Shown here piece after piece: positions 52,881 through 62,202 of a stretch of DNA of 64,000 nucleotides (the first letter of the stretch is position 1; each line of letters starts with the position of its first letter). Source of the stretch: Sphingobacterium thalpophilum (GTDB lineage Bacteria; Bacteroidota; Bacteroidia; Sphingobacteriales; Sphingobacteriaceae); contig NZ_LR590484.1 in the NCBI RefSeq assembly GCF_901482695.1, positions 4,898,001-4,962,000 on the forward strand, in the 5' to 3' direction. The position numbers and the translations under genes are program-made. Under the pieces are notes generated by a model. It made no database searches. It had not been told where the DNA came from and saw only the letters and a program-made list of their open reading frames with translations.

Positions 52881-54224
52881 ATGTGGGCAGATAACGAAAC
52901 GTCAGAGGACCTGTTAGGATTTAAAGTACACGCAGATTTATTAATCAATATTATCAAGGATGAATCTGTTTTGCCAATTACAATAGGAGTTTTTGGCGAT
53001 TGGGGAAGTGGGAAGTCCAGTATCTTGCAAATAGTAAAAGAAGAGTTTGATAAGGATGATGATAAGGATTCTCTCTGCATATATTTTAATGGATGGACCT
53101 TTGAAGGGTATGATGATGCTAAAGCTGCACTGTTAAATTCAATTCTTAAAGAATTGGAAGACAACAAAAAAATTGCCGAAGAACTAAAGGATACAATAAA
53201 AGAAAAAGCAAAGAAGCTTTGGAAATCTATTGATTGGATGCGTGGGGCCGGTATGGTTATGAAAAATGTTGCCTTGCCCGCTGTTTCTGCATATTTTACG
53301 GGAGGTCTTAGTTTAGTTCCTTTTGCTATTCAGAAGCTAACTGAATGGGGAGATAATCCAGAAAAAATAATTAAGAAACTTCAATCGGAAGAAGGGAAGG
53401 AAATATATAAAGCCTTTGTAAAAGAAGGAAAAGGAGAAGATAAAAATGCTACAAATGCAGTTGCAGAATTCAGAAAAGATTTTTCGGATCTTTTAGAAGC
53501 CACAAATTTCAAAAGGTTAGTTGTAATTATTGATGATTTAGATAGATGTAACCCTGAAAGAATTATTGAAAATCTTGAGGCGATTAAACTTTTTCTAAAT
53601 GTACCCAAAACAGCATTTATCGTTGGGGCAGACCCTCGAATAGTAAAATACGCTATTGAGCATAAGTACAAAAACAATAAAGAAATTGAAGAAGATAACA
53701 ACCGAATTGTTATTGATTACTTAGAAAAATTAATTCAGCTTCCTTATTCCTTGCCAAGACTTTCTGAATCTGAAGTTGAAACTTACATATCAATGCTTAT
53801 CTGTAAAAAAGAGATAGGCGATACCATGTTTAAAAATGTACTTGATGAATTTAAGAAGTATAGATTAACAAATAAGTATTCGGCATTTGGATTGTCAAAC
53901 TTTGAAAAGATTTTAGAACCTGAGGAATTCGGAAAAGTTAAAGACAATGTAATTACAATTCCCTCATTAGTCCCTTTAATTACTAATAGTTTGTATGGAA
54001 ATCCCCGACAGATCAAGCGGTTTCTAAATACTTATACTATCAGAAAAAGACTTGCAGAAGTTGCATCGTTACAAAGTTTTAATGATGCCGTTCTTGCAAA
54101 AATGATGATACTTGAATATTCTGAACCTAAGTTATTCAAGAAGTTGTTTGAATGGCAAATAATTCAAGATGGGGTACCAAAAGAAATAACAGAGATAGAA
54201 TCCATATGTAAAGAGTATGATACT
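52881..54224 (+). pseudogene. qatA: QatA KAP-family ATPase, 5' part (interrupted by IS3 element)
   Basis: KAP P-loop NTPase, the ATPase of the four-gene Qat anti-phage system. Walker A GDWGSGKSS (residues 39-47) and Walker B VVIIDDLDRC (214-223, acidic pair Asp218-Asp219) are intact, with the KAP-typical long insert between them and PRQIKRFLNTY near residue 377. The gene breaks at codon 448, where an IS3-family element sits; reading on gives a chimeric tail of 65 residues from IS DNA and a stop at 54422. Joining codon 448 to 55435 restores a 637-residue protein in frame. The truncated product keeps the ATPase motifs but lacks the C-terminal 189 residues, so defence is probably lost. First gene of the qat operon. 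Confidence 0.87.
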
Positions 54225-54254
54225 CCCCATTGGTTGGACAACTATTTCACTAAA

Positions 54255-55106
54255 TTAAGATACATTTTTCACTTTATCTGCATATTTTTCATCAGGTGTA
54301 ACCCTACCGATAGATTTGTGCCGTCGCTCAGAATTATAAAAGGCGATATAATCTCTGACCTGTCGGTAGAGATCAACCCCTCCATTAGGGGGATTGATAT
54401 AGATTTTCTCCCTTTTGATTGATCCCCAGAACCTTTCAATAAATATGTTATCCAGTGCACGGCCCTTACCATCCATTGAGATCTCGATATGATGATCCTT
54501 TAGCGCTTTGGTGAATACGGGAGAAGTGAATTGAGAGCCCTGATCGGTATTGAATATTTCAGGCACACCATAAGTCCCTATGGCTTCCAATAACACATCC
54601 CTGCACCATTCCACGTTCATGGTATTGCCCACAGACCAGCCAACAATCTTCCTGCTGTACACATCAATAATGGCAAACAGGTACATAAAGCCACGGAACA
54701 TGGGGATATAGGTGATATCGGCCTGCCATACCTGATTTGCACGTTCGATTTTCAGTCCCCTGAGCAGATAGGGATATTTGTAATCCGCTTTATTTGCCTT
54801 GCTCAGGTTCTTTTTCGGACAGATAGCTCTCAGGTTCATCATGTGGTAAAGACGTCTTACCCGCTTTTCCCCCACTGGATGACCCAAGTCATATTTCAGG
54901 TAGGATGTCATCCGTTCCACTCCATAGAAGGGACAGTCAAGGAATTTCCGATCTATCAGCCTCATTATTCTCTGGTTGAACAGCGATTCCCCTTTGGGTC
55001 TGTAGTAATAATTACTGCGCGGAAGGCCGATAAGTTTGCACTGCTCCGAAACGCTGATCTTTTTTTCGGACGGGGAAACCAGTTTGCGTTTCGCTTCCAT
55101 GCTCAT
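54255..55106 (-). CDS. IS3-family transposase OrfB (DDE integrase core)
   Basis: 283 residues. An N-terminal HTH_21-like region (ISVSEQCKLIGLPRSNYYYRP) and an rve integrase core with the catalytic Asp in WQADITYIPM, Asp in FNTDQGSQFTS and Glu in FIERFWGSIKRE. Normally made as an OrfAB fusion by -1 frameshifting; an A-run TTAAAAAAAG at the OrfA end is the likely slip site. Confidence 0.92.
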   Translation of the reverse strand: MSMEAKRKLVSPSEKKISVSEQCKLIGLPRSNYYYRPKGESLFNQRIMRLIDRKFLDCPFYGVERMTSYLKYDLGHPVGEKRVRRLYHMMNLRAICPKKNLSKANKADYKYPYLLRGLKIERANQVWQADITYIPMFRGFMYLFAIIDVYSRKIVGWSVGNTMNVEWCRDVLLEAIGTYGVPEIFNTDQGSQFTSPVFTKALKDHHIEISMDGKGRALDNIFIERFWGSIKREKIYINPPNGGVDLYRQVRDYIAFYNSERRHKSIGRVTPDEKYADKVKNVS

Positions 55107-55387
55107 TTCCCCAATACTTTTTTTAAGAAATCCACCTGGATCTGTAACTCACCGATCTTGGAATAGAGTTCTTTCTCTTTCGAATCATCTTTCTCTTCTC
55201 TCTTTTCACTGGCGAACACCTGTTCGGCATTGGCCAGAAATTCACGTTTCCAGCTGTTGATCTGCGTGGGATGTAACTCATATTTCGCCGCCAGTTCCTG
55301 GATGCTCTGTTGCTCTTTAATGGCTTCTATGGCTACCTTCGTCTTAAAGCCTGAACTGAATTTTCTACGTTCCTTTTTCATTTTCAA
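55103..55387 (-). CDS. IS3-family transposase OrfA (HTH)
   Basis: 94 residues: RRKFSSGFKTKVAIEAIKEQQSIQELAAKYELHPTQINSWK (split by sense) is the IS3 HTH_8-type DNA-binding domain and is followed by a leucine zipper-like helix (KELYSKIGELQIQVDFLKKVLGK). Its stop overlaps the OrfB start as AAATGA, in the -1 relation needed for programmed frameshifting. Confidence 0.92.
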   Translation of the reverse strand: MKMKKERRKFSSGFKTKVAIEAIKEQQSIQELAAKYELHPTQINSWKREFLANAEQVFASEKREEKDDSKEKELYSKIGELQIQVDFLKKVLGK

Positions 55388-55430
55388 CTGCTAATTTAAA
55401 CATTTACGCAGTTGTCCAGTTTTTGGGGAG

Positions 55431-56004
55431 TACTATAGAGAAAGGAATTGAAGACGTTATTGCAGAAATAAAAGAATCAGATTTCAAAGAATGGAGTAAA
55501 CCTAAAATTATAAAATGGTTTCAGATTGAGCCTCTATTATCAGGGGTTGATTTGCGAGATTACTATTGGATCGCCCGTGATAAATTAGAAAATTCTATTA
55601 CTGCAACCAGTATGGTTCCACCAATGGTAAGAGAATTATTTAATGAGTTATTACCCGATAATATGACGGCAACAGTTACAAAATCTCTATTAACCGCAAA
55701 ATTTCAACCTTTTAGTGATATTGAAAAAGACGCGTTTTTCAATCTTCTATCTTCAAATTTAAAAAGGAATCCTCAGCAAAAGAGGTTGTATGACATTTTT
55801 AATGCAATGACAGAAGATAAAATAGAAAATACAATTTATCACTATATGGAAACTCTTAAAATAATAAGTATATCGGATATAGAACCTGCGGTTGCGACAA
55901 GATTAGCAGATTTTAAATCAGAACCCGAAATTGGAGATTTCCTGAAGGAATATTTCAAAGATGGTAAATCGAAAGCGAGTAAAGCATTTAATCTAAAAAA
56001 ATAA
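55431..56004 (+). pseudogene. qatA: QatA, 3' part downstream of the IS3 element
   Basis: This is the C-terminal 189 codons of qatA (TIEKGIEDVIAEIKESDF ... GDFLKEYFKDGKSKASKAF), cut off from its start by the insertion. It has an apparent TTG at 55423 in the IS end but no likely initiation signal. The region is helical, without a recognised domain, and is normal for the C-terminus of QatA. Two bases separate it from the qatB start, so the original genes were coupled; the IS may impose polarity on qatB-D. Confidence 0.8.
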
Positions 56005-56006
56005 AA

Positions 56007-56747
56007 ATGGGAACATCTAAATCATTTTCTGATGTAAAACACTCAATGGTTCCGAATTGGGGTACGCTTAGTTCTTCGCTTACCTCAAATTGTGATTCTT
56101 CTGTTCTTCCAGCTCAGAAGCTACAGAACATTCTGGGGCATTTTGTTTCAACATTGGGCGGAGCATCAACAGGAGGGCGGGGCGGTTCAAAAGCAGGAGG
56201 ACGAAGCAGTATTAGAACCGCGAAGAAAATCGGAGGAGTCTTTTCAAAGTTTATCAGTTCGGGTAATAATATTAGAGAAACGCTTGAATCTACCGGTTTA
56301 GCAAATATTGATAATAAAACGGTTGGCGATGTAATTAATCATTTGATTGAGTACTGTTCAGGTAATGCAACTTCAATTGATGATAATGCGGCAAAAGAAG
56401 CTACAAGATTATTAATAGAAGAACTGATGGGGAAAGCTGAAACCATTGATGAAGTGCAAACTTTATTACAGGAGACTTTTACCACAAATACTTTGGAAGA
56501 TGTAATAGTAAAATATTTTGGATATTACATCAATGAGCTTTTATCAAAGTGGTTCTATGAAAATTTAATAAAAAATAAGAGTGAAAGTGATTGTAGTAAT
56601 CTATTCAGTCAGATAAAAAATTTCATATTTGAAAGAGTTGACGATATGCATAAAAGGAATCCACTACAGAACATTGACTGGAGTTCTGATGAAGCTGATA
56701 GACTAGTGAAAAATATTCAACAAGATGTATTAACCGTATTTGAATAG
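56007..56747 (+). CDS. qatB: QatB, Qat anti-phage system protein of unknown activity
   Basis: 246 residues, beginning MGTSKSFSDVKHSMVPNWG and with a Gly/Ser-rich segment (STGGRGGSKAGGRSS, about residues 53-68) followed by helices. QatB proteins have no recognised enzymatic domain; the assignment rests on the operon order between a KAP ATPase and a QueC-like protein. Intact frame, 2 bases after qatA and 2 bases before qatC. Confidence 0.8.
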   Translation: MGTSKSFSDVKHSMVPNWGTLSSSLTSNCDSSVLPAQKLQNILGHFVSTLGGASTGGRGGSKAGGRSSIRTAKKIGGVFSKFISSGNNIRETLESTGLANIDNKTVGDVINHLIEYCSGNATSIDDNAAKEATRLLIEELMGKAETIDEVQTLLQETFTTNTLEDVIVKYFGYYINELLSKWFYENLIKNKSESDCSNLFSQIKNFIFERVDDMHKRNPLQNIDWSSDEADRLVKNIQQDVLTVFE

Positions 56748-56749
56748 TT

Positions 56750-58108
56750 ATGAGAGTAAATATAGTTATTGATAACGCAGATTATGGCAAATTTTCAGAC
56801 TTGCAACTTTGTTATATAGATAACGGAGTGAATAGACAAGTTCCATTATCTTTCTTAGGTTATGAAAGAGTTTTTGATTTTACGAGCGATTTTACTTCTG
56901 TAAAATTTGATTTCTTTCTTGTATCTGCAATAGTTTATGGTGTAGATAATTTACTTAGTAGGGCTATTTATTCAAATGATGGTTGGACAAGGGATATAGA
57001 AGTAGAGTTTCCGGTGAATAATTTAGTTATTTGGAGTGGTAGAGAAGAAAAATTAAAACAGATTTTAGATTTTCTAACCGGAGATAATTGGCAAATTTCT
57101 TTCCGAGAAATAGAAGATGTTGATTTGTTTCAACCACGTGCTAACAGAAGGAAAATTCCAAGTTATGAAAAGGACAATATTGCATCCGTAAGTTTATTTT
57201 CAGGCGGTTTAGATTCTTTAATTGGAGTTATTGATAAATTGGAAGAGCTTAGTAATAATGAAAGAATACTCTTAGTCTCTCATTTTGATTCAAAATCTCC
57301 TGGTCCGAATGGAGACCAGAAAAAGTTATTGAAGCATTTAGTGGCTCAATATCCAAATAGAATATATTGGGTGCAATCAAAATTGGCATTATCAAGAAAA
57401 GACAGTGATGGAAATAGAGTAACCATTGAGAATAATTACCGCAGTCGTTCTCTATTTTTCATTGGTTTAGGTTGCTATCTATCTCCAATTGACGAATTAA
57501 TAATACCTGAGAATGGTACAATCTCAATCAATTACCCTCTTACTCCATCAAGAGTAAGCTCTTTAAGTACACGAACAACTCATCCATATGTTTTAAAAAA
57601 CACTCAAGAATTACTTGCAGATTTAGGGCTATTTACAAGAATACATAATCCTTATACATTTAAAACGAAAGGGGAAATGTTTATTGAATGTACGAATCAA
57701 AGGATTTTACAAAGCATTTTTCAAGATTCAGTTTCTTGTGGTAAAAGAGGTAGGAGACAAAATTGGCAAGTAAAAATTGGAGTTCAAGAGTGTGGAATTT
57801 GTATGCCTTGCATTTATAGAAGAGCCGCTTTAAACAAAGCAGGATTAGATAACGAAAATCATTATGGTAACTTTATTACTAAAGCTGATTCACGGAATTA
57901 CAGTAATGATTTACCTGCATTAATCAATTATTTGAGAAAAAATATATCTTTGGAAAGAATGAAAAGAGATTTATTAGTGAACGGAAATATTGAAATTCAT
58001 AATCTTACAGAATATGCAGAGATGGTATTAAGGTCTAAACAAGAAGTCTTGCAATTGTTTAATGATAAAGGGAACAGATTTGTAAAATCTGAGTTGGGAA
58101 TTAGATGA
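56750..58108 (+). CDS. qatC: QatC, QueC-like ATP-pyrophosphatase of the Qat system
   Basis: 452 residues. N-terminal domain of about 140 residues of unknown role, then the PP-loop SGGLDS (residues 151-156) of QueC-like enzymes and a C-terminal cysteine cluster (CGKRGRRQ ... ECGICMPC) expected to bind zinc. QueC makes preQ0 from carboxydeazaguanine; QatC is thought to carry out related chemistry on a base or protein in defence. Its stop overlaps the qatD start by four bases. Confidence 0.9.
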   Translation: MRVNIVIDNADYGKFSDLQLCYIDNGVNRQVPLSFLGYERVFDFTSDFTSVKFDFFLVSAIVYGVDNLLSRAIYSNDGWTRDIEVEFPVNNLVIWSGREEKLKQILDFLTGDNWQISFREIEDVDLFQPRANRRKIPSYEKDNIASVSLFSGGLDSLIGVIDKLEELSNNERILLVSHFDSKSPGPNGDQKKLLKHLVAQYPNRIYWVQSKLALSRKDSDGNRVTIENNYRSRSLFFIGLGCYLSPIDELIIPENGTISINYPLTPSRVSSLSTRTTHPYVLKNTQELLADLGLFTRIHNPYTFKTKGEMFIECTNQRILQSIFQDSVSCGKRGRRQNWQVKIGVQECGICMPCIYRRAALNKAGLDNENHYGNFITKADSRNYSNDLPALINYLRKNISLERMKRDLLVNGNIEIHNLTEYAEMVLRSKQEVLQLFNDKGNRFVKSELGIR

Positions 58109-58836
58109 TTATTGATACACATTGCCATATAGATTTATATCCAAATCCAAGGAAAGTTCTGCAAGATTGTGTAAGGGCTGATATAACTGTATTAGCAATG
58201 ACCAATCTGCCAAGCCATTTTGAAATGGGGTATTCCCATTTCCAATCATTAAAAAAGATACGATTGGCTTTAGGAATGCATCCCTTAATGGCTGACTCTC
58301 ATAAAAAAGAGTTTGGTTTATTTAGAAAAAACATTAATAGAACATCATATATTGGAGAGGTTGGATTGGATTTTTCCAAAGAAGGTATTTTTACAAAAGA
58401 TATTCAAATAGATACTTTTTCTAAAATACTTAAGATTATTTCAGGGCAAAAAAAAATATTGAGTATTCATTCCCGAAAAGCAGAGAAAGAAGTTCTTGAT
58501 CTCTTAATTGAGAATAATATTCAATCTGCAATTTTTCATTGGTATTCAGGAGGGGTAAATTTGATTGATTCTATTGCTAAGGCAGGATATTTTTTCTCTA
58601 TTAATCCTGCTATGATAAAATCTATTTCAGGGAGAAAGATAATTTCTAAATTGCCTAAGCATCTCGTATTGACGGAAACGGATGGGCCTTTTATCAATGA
58701 AAATGATTATCCTATAAAACCTGGCCAAGTAAATACCGTGATTTCCTATTTGTCGGAAGAATGGCTTATTACAGAAAAAGATGTAAAAGAGATTATTAGA
58801 TTAAATTTCTATAATCTTCTCAACTATATTAAATAG
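58105..58836 (+). CDS. qatD: QatD, TatD-like nuclease of the Qat system
   Basis: 243 residues of the TatD metallo-hydrolase family: IDTHCHIDLY (residues 2-11, first His pair), YIGEVGLDF (Glu), LSIHSRKAEKE (His), AIFHWYSG (His) and TETDGPF (Asp). All metal ligands are present. TatD proteins are DNases; in Qat it probably attacks nucleic acid or a modified product. Last gene of the operon, followed 86 bases later by an IS21-type element. Confidence 0.9.
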   Translation: MIIDTHCHIDLYPNPRKVLQDCVRADITVLAMTNLPSHFEMGYSHFQSLKKIRLALGMHPLMADSHKKEFGLFRKNINRTSYIGEVGLDFSKEGIFTKDIQIDTFSKILKIISGQKKILSIHSRKAEKEVLDLLIENNIQSAIFHWYSGGVNLIDSIAKAGYFFSINPAMIKSISGRKIISKLPKHLVLTETDGPFINENDYPIKPGQVNTVISYLSEEWLITEKDVKEIIRLNFYNLLNYIK

Positions 58837-58980
58837 AAAGGAGTTTGCTCATGCAAGCTCCTGAATATTAAAATCGCTCAAATTGTGTTTCGATAAATTG
58901 TAACAGCTCGTGATGGATATAATGTTGAAGTTGACCCCTCCGCTGGACATACTGACCCCTCTGCATATTCCGGTGATGTT

Positions 58981-60688
58981 GGTTCTTCCCCACTTTTGGT
59001 GTCATGAAGGAGAATATACCACACGTTTCCTCAACAGATCAAACCCAGCTCTCCCGTACATCTGCCGCTTAATCGTTTTCAGTCTATTAACGTTTCCTTC
59101 TACGGGACCATTGCTCCACGGTAGGCTGAGTGCATTTTCAACAGCCTTGCAATCGGCCAGCAGCCCTTTGGCGAAAGAGGCCATCTCCTTTACTCCGGAT
59201 TTGTTTGATTTGTCAATCCATTCTTTCAGATCCGTATTACCTGACCGTTCAGACATCATTTTTCGGAAGGATTGAGCAAGCGTGAAAATCTCCTGCAGGT
59301 CTTCGGAAGATGTGCATAATTCGCTGATAAGCTTTTGCTGGCCTTCTTTTAACTTAGCGTGATCGGACACGAACCAGATCGCTGTTGATGCTGGTTTGAA
59401 GGATGCTCCAGCCTGCGTAGGCAACTTCTTTGTACGCCCAGCTTTTTTACCTACCTGTACCCCATAGTATTTCAAGGCTTCTGACAAGGTAGAATAGGCT
59501 CCTTTGTATCCCTGGGATTTTAACTCCTGCCATATTGTAGTCAGCAAGATGTCGGATTCCTCCTCCATACGCTTTCTGATGTACGGAAAAAATTTTTCTA
59601 TCGGGTTGTTACGGCTTTGTGATCTGCGGGGTAAGGTTTTCATATCCAGATATCTCTTGATAGTTCGCCTGCTCATGTTCAGATGTCGTGCCATCGCACG
59701 TATAGAGTGCCCTTTTCCCTGCAGTTCTTTAAGCTGTTTGAACCGTTGAAGGCGGATTCCACCTTGGGGATTCTCTTCGGACCTTTTGTCTCCACCAGAG
59801 ATATTTTGGCCGCAGACCGCTTTTTCCGCTTCGTTCAGGGGTTGCTTCGGGGACAGCATAGCGTTGACTTTGCTATACTGCCTGACCAATACTTTCTGTA
59901 CTGCTTCGCTTAGATTTTTCAACAGATGCCAACGGTCGGTTACCTGTATAGCCTGTGGTGCACCGGCGATGATGGCTTTTTGGTAATTACTGTATCTGTC
60001 CCGACTCATTACCTTAATCTCCGGACGCATTTCCAGCCATTTTCGCAACGTCTCTTCTTCCCGGTCAGGCAGAAGGTCGATAGCTTTCCCTGTGTGAAGA
60101 TTGACCAGGATACTACCATAGCTATTCCGTTTTTTATAGGCCCAGTCATCCACCCCGACAGCAGTCACACCTTCTGATGGTGAAAAAGCCTCGTTTTCAA
60201 TCAGTCGCAGTATAGTCGTGTCACTGGAAGGCATCGACACTAAGTCGCAGATTCGCTCAGCAGGTCTGCCTCCGGCCAGTAGTCCCAGCTGCCGGATCTT
60301 GTTTTCCAAACGGTCGGTCTTCCGCCTGTAAGGCTTAAAGTAATGCTCGAAACGTTCAGTGAATACTTTAAACGGGCATTCCTGATGACGGCAGTAAAAC
60401 TTACGCGAGCGAAGAAAAATCACGGATGTTTTTCCAAAAACCGGAAGATCTGCGATTTTACGTGTGTAATAACTATGGATTCTTTTCGAGGGGATACAGC
60501 AGTTCGGACAGCTAACAGACCCGGTGCCACTCTGAACATAAATACGAAGTTCGTCCTGTCTGTTGTCAACCGATATCACTTTGAAGCGATCCCCGTTTGA
60601 AAAAACGAGTTTTGAGGCATTCATTATAATCTTAACGGTCTGCACACGACAATTATGATAAGATTACCACCAAAAGTGGGGAAGAACC
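58981..60688 (-). mobile_element. ISL3-family insertion sequence
   Basis: 1708 bases with perfect 21-bp terminal inverted repeats (58981-59001 and 60668-60688, beginning GGTTCTTCCCC) and one transposase gene. The 7-base TGATGTT occurs immediately on both sides (58974-58980 and 60689-60695), a target duplication about as long as the family's usual 8 bp. It is inserted between terminal repeats of the IS21-type element 1. Apparently intact. Confidence 0.92.
59002..60624 (-). CDS. ISL3-family transposase
   Basis: 540 residues from ATG 60624. N-terminal zinc finger (SCPNCCIPSKRIHSY ... FYCRHQECPFKVF), HTH in the middle (IRAMARHLNMSRRTIKRYLDM), and the DDE_Tnp_ISL3 core: VGVDDWAYKKRNSYGSILVNL, VMSRDRYSNYQKAI and the C-terminal GPVEGNVNRLKTIKRQMYGRAGF. 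The stop codon abuts the left inverted repeat. Complete frame. Confidence 0.93.
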   Translation of the reverse strand: MNASKLVFSNGDRFKVISVDNRQDELRIYVQSGTGSVSCPNCCIPSKRIHSYYTRKIADLPVFGKTSVIFLRSRKFYCRHQECPFKVFTERFEHYFKPYRRKTDRLENKIRQLGLLAGGRPAERICDLVSMPSSDTTILRLIENEAFSPSEGVTAVGVDDWAYKKRNSYGSILVNLHTGKAIDLLPDREEETLRKWLEMRPEIKVMSRDRYSNYQKAIIAGAPQAIQVTDRWHLLKNLSEAVQKVLVRQYSKVNAMLSPKQPLNEAEKAVCGQNISGGDKRSEENPQGGIRLQRFKQLKELQGKGHSIRAMARHLNMSRRTIKRYLDMKTLPRRSQSRNNPIEKFFPYIRKRMEEESDILLTTIWQELKSQGYKGAYSTLSEALKYYGVQVGKKAGRTKKLPTQAGASFKPASTAIWFVSDHAKLKEGQQKLISELCTSSEDLQEIFTLAQSFRKMMSERSGNTDLKEWIDKSNKSGVKEMASFAKGLLADCKAVENALSLPWSNGPVEGNVNRLKTIKRQMYGRAGFDLLRKRVVYSPS

Positions 60689-60767
60689 TGATGTTAACCC
60701 CTTTCCGGCGATACTGACCCCTCTGATTTTGGTTATCTGGGGGATTTTTACCAATAGCCTGACAATA

Positions 60768-61484
60768 TTACCTTTTTTTTCTTAGACTTTCACCCTTAAG
60801 TTCAATTCGGTGAGAAGTATGTACAATCCGGTCCAATACAGCGTCCGCAATTGTATCTTCCCCAATCACATCATACCAGCTTGCGACCGGAAGCTGACTG
60901 GCTATAATGGTGGATGACCTGGCATGCCTATCTTCAATAATTTCCATCAGGTCCAGTCTTTGCTGCTGATCCAGATTTACAAGACCAAAGTCATCCAGGA
61001 TCAGCAGGTCAGATTTTGCAATCCTGTCCAGAAGTTTGTGCATTGATCCTTCCAGTCTGGCAATCTTGGTTCGCTGGAGCAGCTTCTGTAGATTGAAGTA
61101 TAAGACCTTTTTTCCCTGTGAGCACGCTTTTAACCCAAGGGCTGAGGCCAGAAAGCTTTTTCCGCACCCCGTCGCGCCCGATATCAGTAGCGGCTCACCT
61201 CTTTCAATATACCCGCCAGTAATCAGGTCTGCAATCTGGGCTTTGTCCATACCGCGTTTGGGATCCATATTGAACTCCTCAATCGATGCCTGATAACGAA
61301 AGGCAGCATTCTTTTTTAGTCTGTCAAACCGTTTTTCTTCCCTGCTGTCCAGCTCTGACTGCAGGAGAAGCTGCAATCCATCCTCAAAGTTAAGTTCTGT
61401 CATACGACGCGTTTCTACCAATGCTTTCCAGCTACGCTACATACCCAATAGGCGGAGACTTCTCATGTTGTGTTCGATGTTCAC
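60768..61484 (-). pseudogene. istB: istB-like ATPase gene with an amber codon (element 1)
   Basis: GTG 61484 starts NIEHNMRSLRLLGM, then TAG (61437-61439), then RSWKALVETRRMTELNFEDG and a normal IstB body. The body has Walker A SGATGCGKS, Walker B LLILDDFGL and the C-terminal DRIVHTSHRIEL. The amber codon at position 16 removes the product from its natural start; a TTG at 61421 could give 217 residues lacking the N-terminus. A CAG to TAG change would explain it. Confidence 0.8.
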
Positions 61485-61501
61485 TGTAATTGATTTTTAT
61501 G

Positions 61502-62099
61502 TTATGAATAATACTCCCGGTTCCTGATATTTTCGTGCAGGGGAAGTTTTTTTTCGGTCGGTGCCCCGCCGTGCTCCGGAAAGTTTACCATACCGGTTAT
61601 TAAAAGACCTTCAACAAACTTATACCGTAGCTGGCGATGAGTAATAGCCACCCGACAGGCCTTTATAAACAGGTCGCTGTAGGTCCTTTGAAGCCTGAAC
61701 AGCCCATCACATGTCCTGTAAAGCTGTTCAGGATGGCGCTTCTGGTCAAAGATCATCTGTACCAGTTCACTGAATACCGGGGATATGGCATTTGCTCTTG
61801 TCAGGTAATGGGCAGGGTTCTTTTTTCTGAACTCACGGTACTTGGCATCCAAATGTTCCTCCAGGGTGGTATAAGCATTCTGTTTTGGGCTCCTCTGATG
61901 CAGGGCGACCTGTTTTCCTCCAACAAAGATGTGCACGAGATTTTTGGTGTAGATAACCTGTGCTTTCTTTCCGATATAGCAACTGGGTGCACTATAGAAG
62001 TGTCTGTCCCTGCCAAGATAGACGTGCCCGTTTTCACCGATCTTAAGCTCCGCATAATATTTTAGTGCAAAGCGATGCTCGGGTAATGGTAACAGAAGA
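61502..62099 (-). pseudogene. istA: istA transposase, C-terminal fragment (element 1)
   Basis: The open frame from 62099 reads LLLPLPEHRFALKYYAELKI, GENGHVYLGRDRHFYSAPSC, then YIGKKAQVIYTKNLVHIFVGG and on to a normal IstA C-terminus (HLDAKYREFRKKNPAHYL). The catalytic DDE part is missing because element 2 begins at 62100. It is followed by istB in the usual order. Confidence 0.85.
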
Positions 62100-62202
62100 T
62101 GTTAATTCTCATTAAAACACCCCCACTAATTCTCATTAAAATGCCGCCACCTTGATATTTAATTAAGGTTTAATTTGTCGGGAAGTTTTAATCTCCGACA
62201 GT

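Larger units (their letters stand above)
54225..55430 (-). mobile_element. IS3-family insertion sequence inside qatA
   Basis: 1206 bases on the minus strand with two overlapping transposase frames. The ends are imperfect inverted repeats: CCCCATTGGTTGGACAACT at 54225 against CCCCAAAAACTGGACAACT read inward from the right end. TACT flanks both sides (54221-54224 and 55431-55434), the 4-bp target duplication expected of the family. Removing the element plus one TACT restores the qatA frame (KEYDT joined to IEKGIED). The element seems complete and possibly active. Confidence 0.9.
58923..62099 (-). mobile_element. Truncated IS21-family element (element 1), host of an ISL3 element
   Basis: The left end carries repeated terminal motifs TGACCCCTC at 58932-58940, 58953-58961 and, beyond the inserted ISL3 element, TAACCCCTTT at 60695 and TGACCCCTC at 60714, spaced about 20 bases as IS21 transposase-binding sites are. 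istB with an amber codon and the C-terminal part of istA follow on the minus strand. At 62099 a second IS21-type element begins, so the istA 5' part must lie beyond the window, if it survives. The exact left boundary (TG at 58923) is inferred. Confidence 0.75.

Noticed and set aside
54225..54422. C-terminal tail of the KAP ATPase frame
   Set aside because: These 65 codons are antisense IS3 DNA, not qatA; they only look like a gene end because no stop occurs until 54422.
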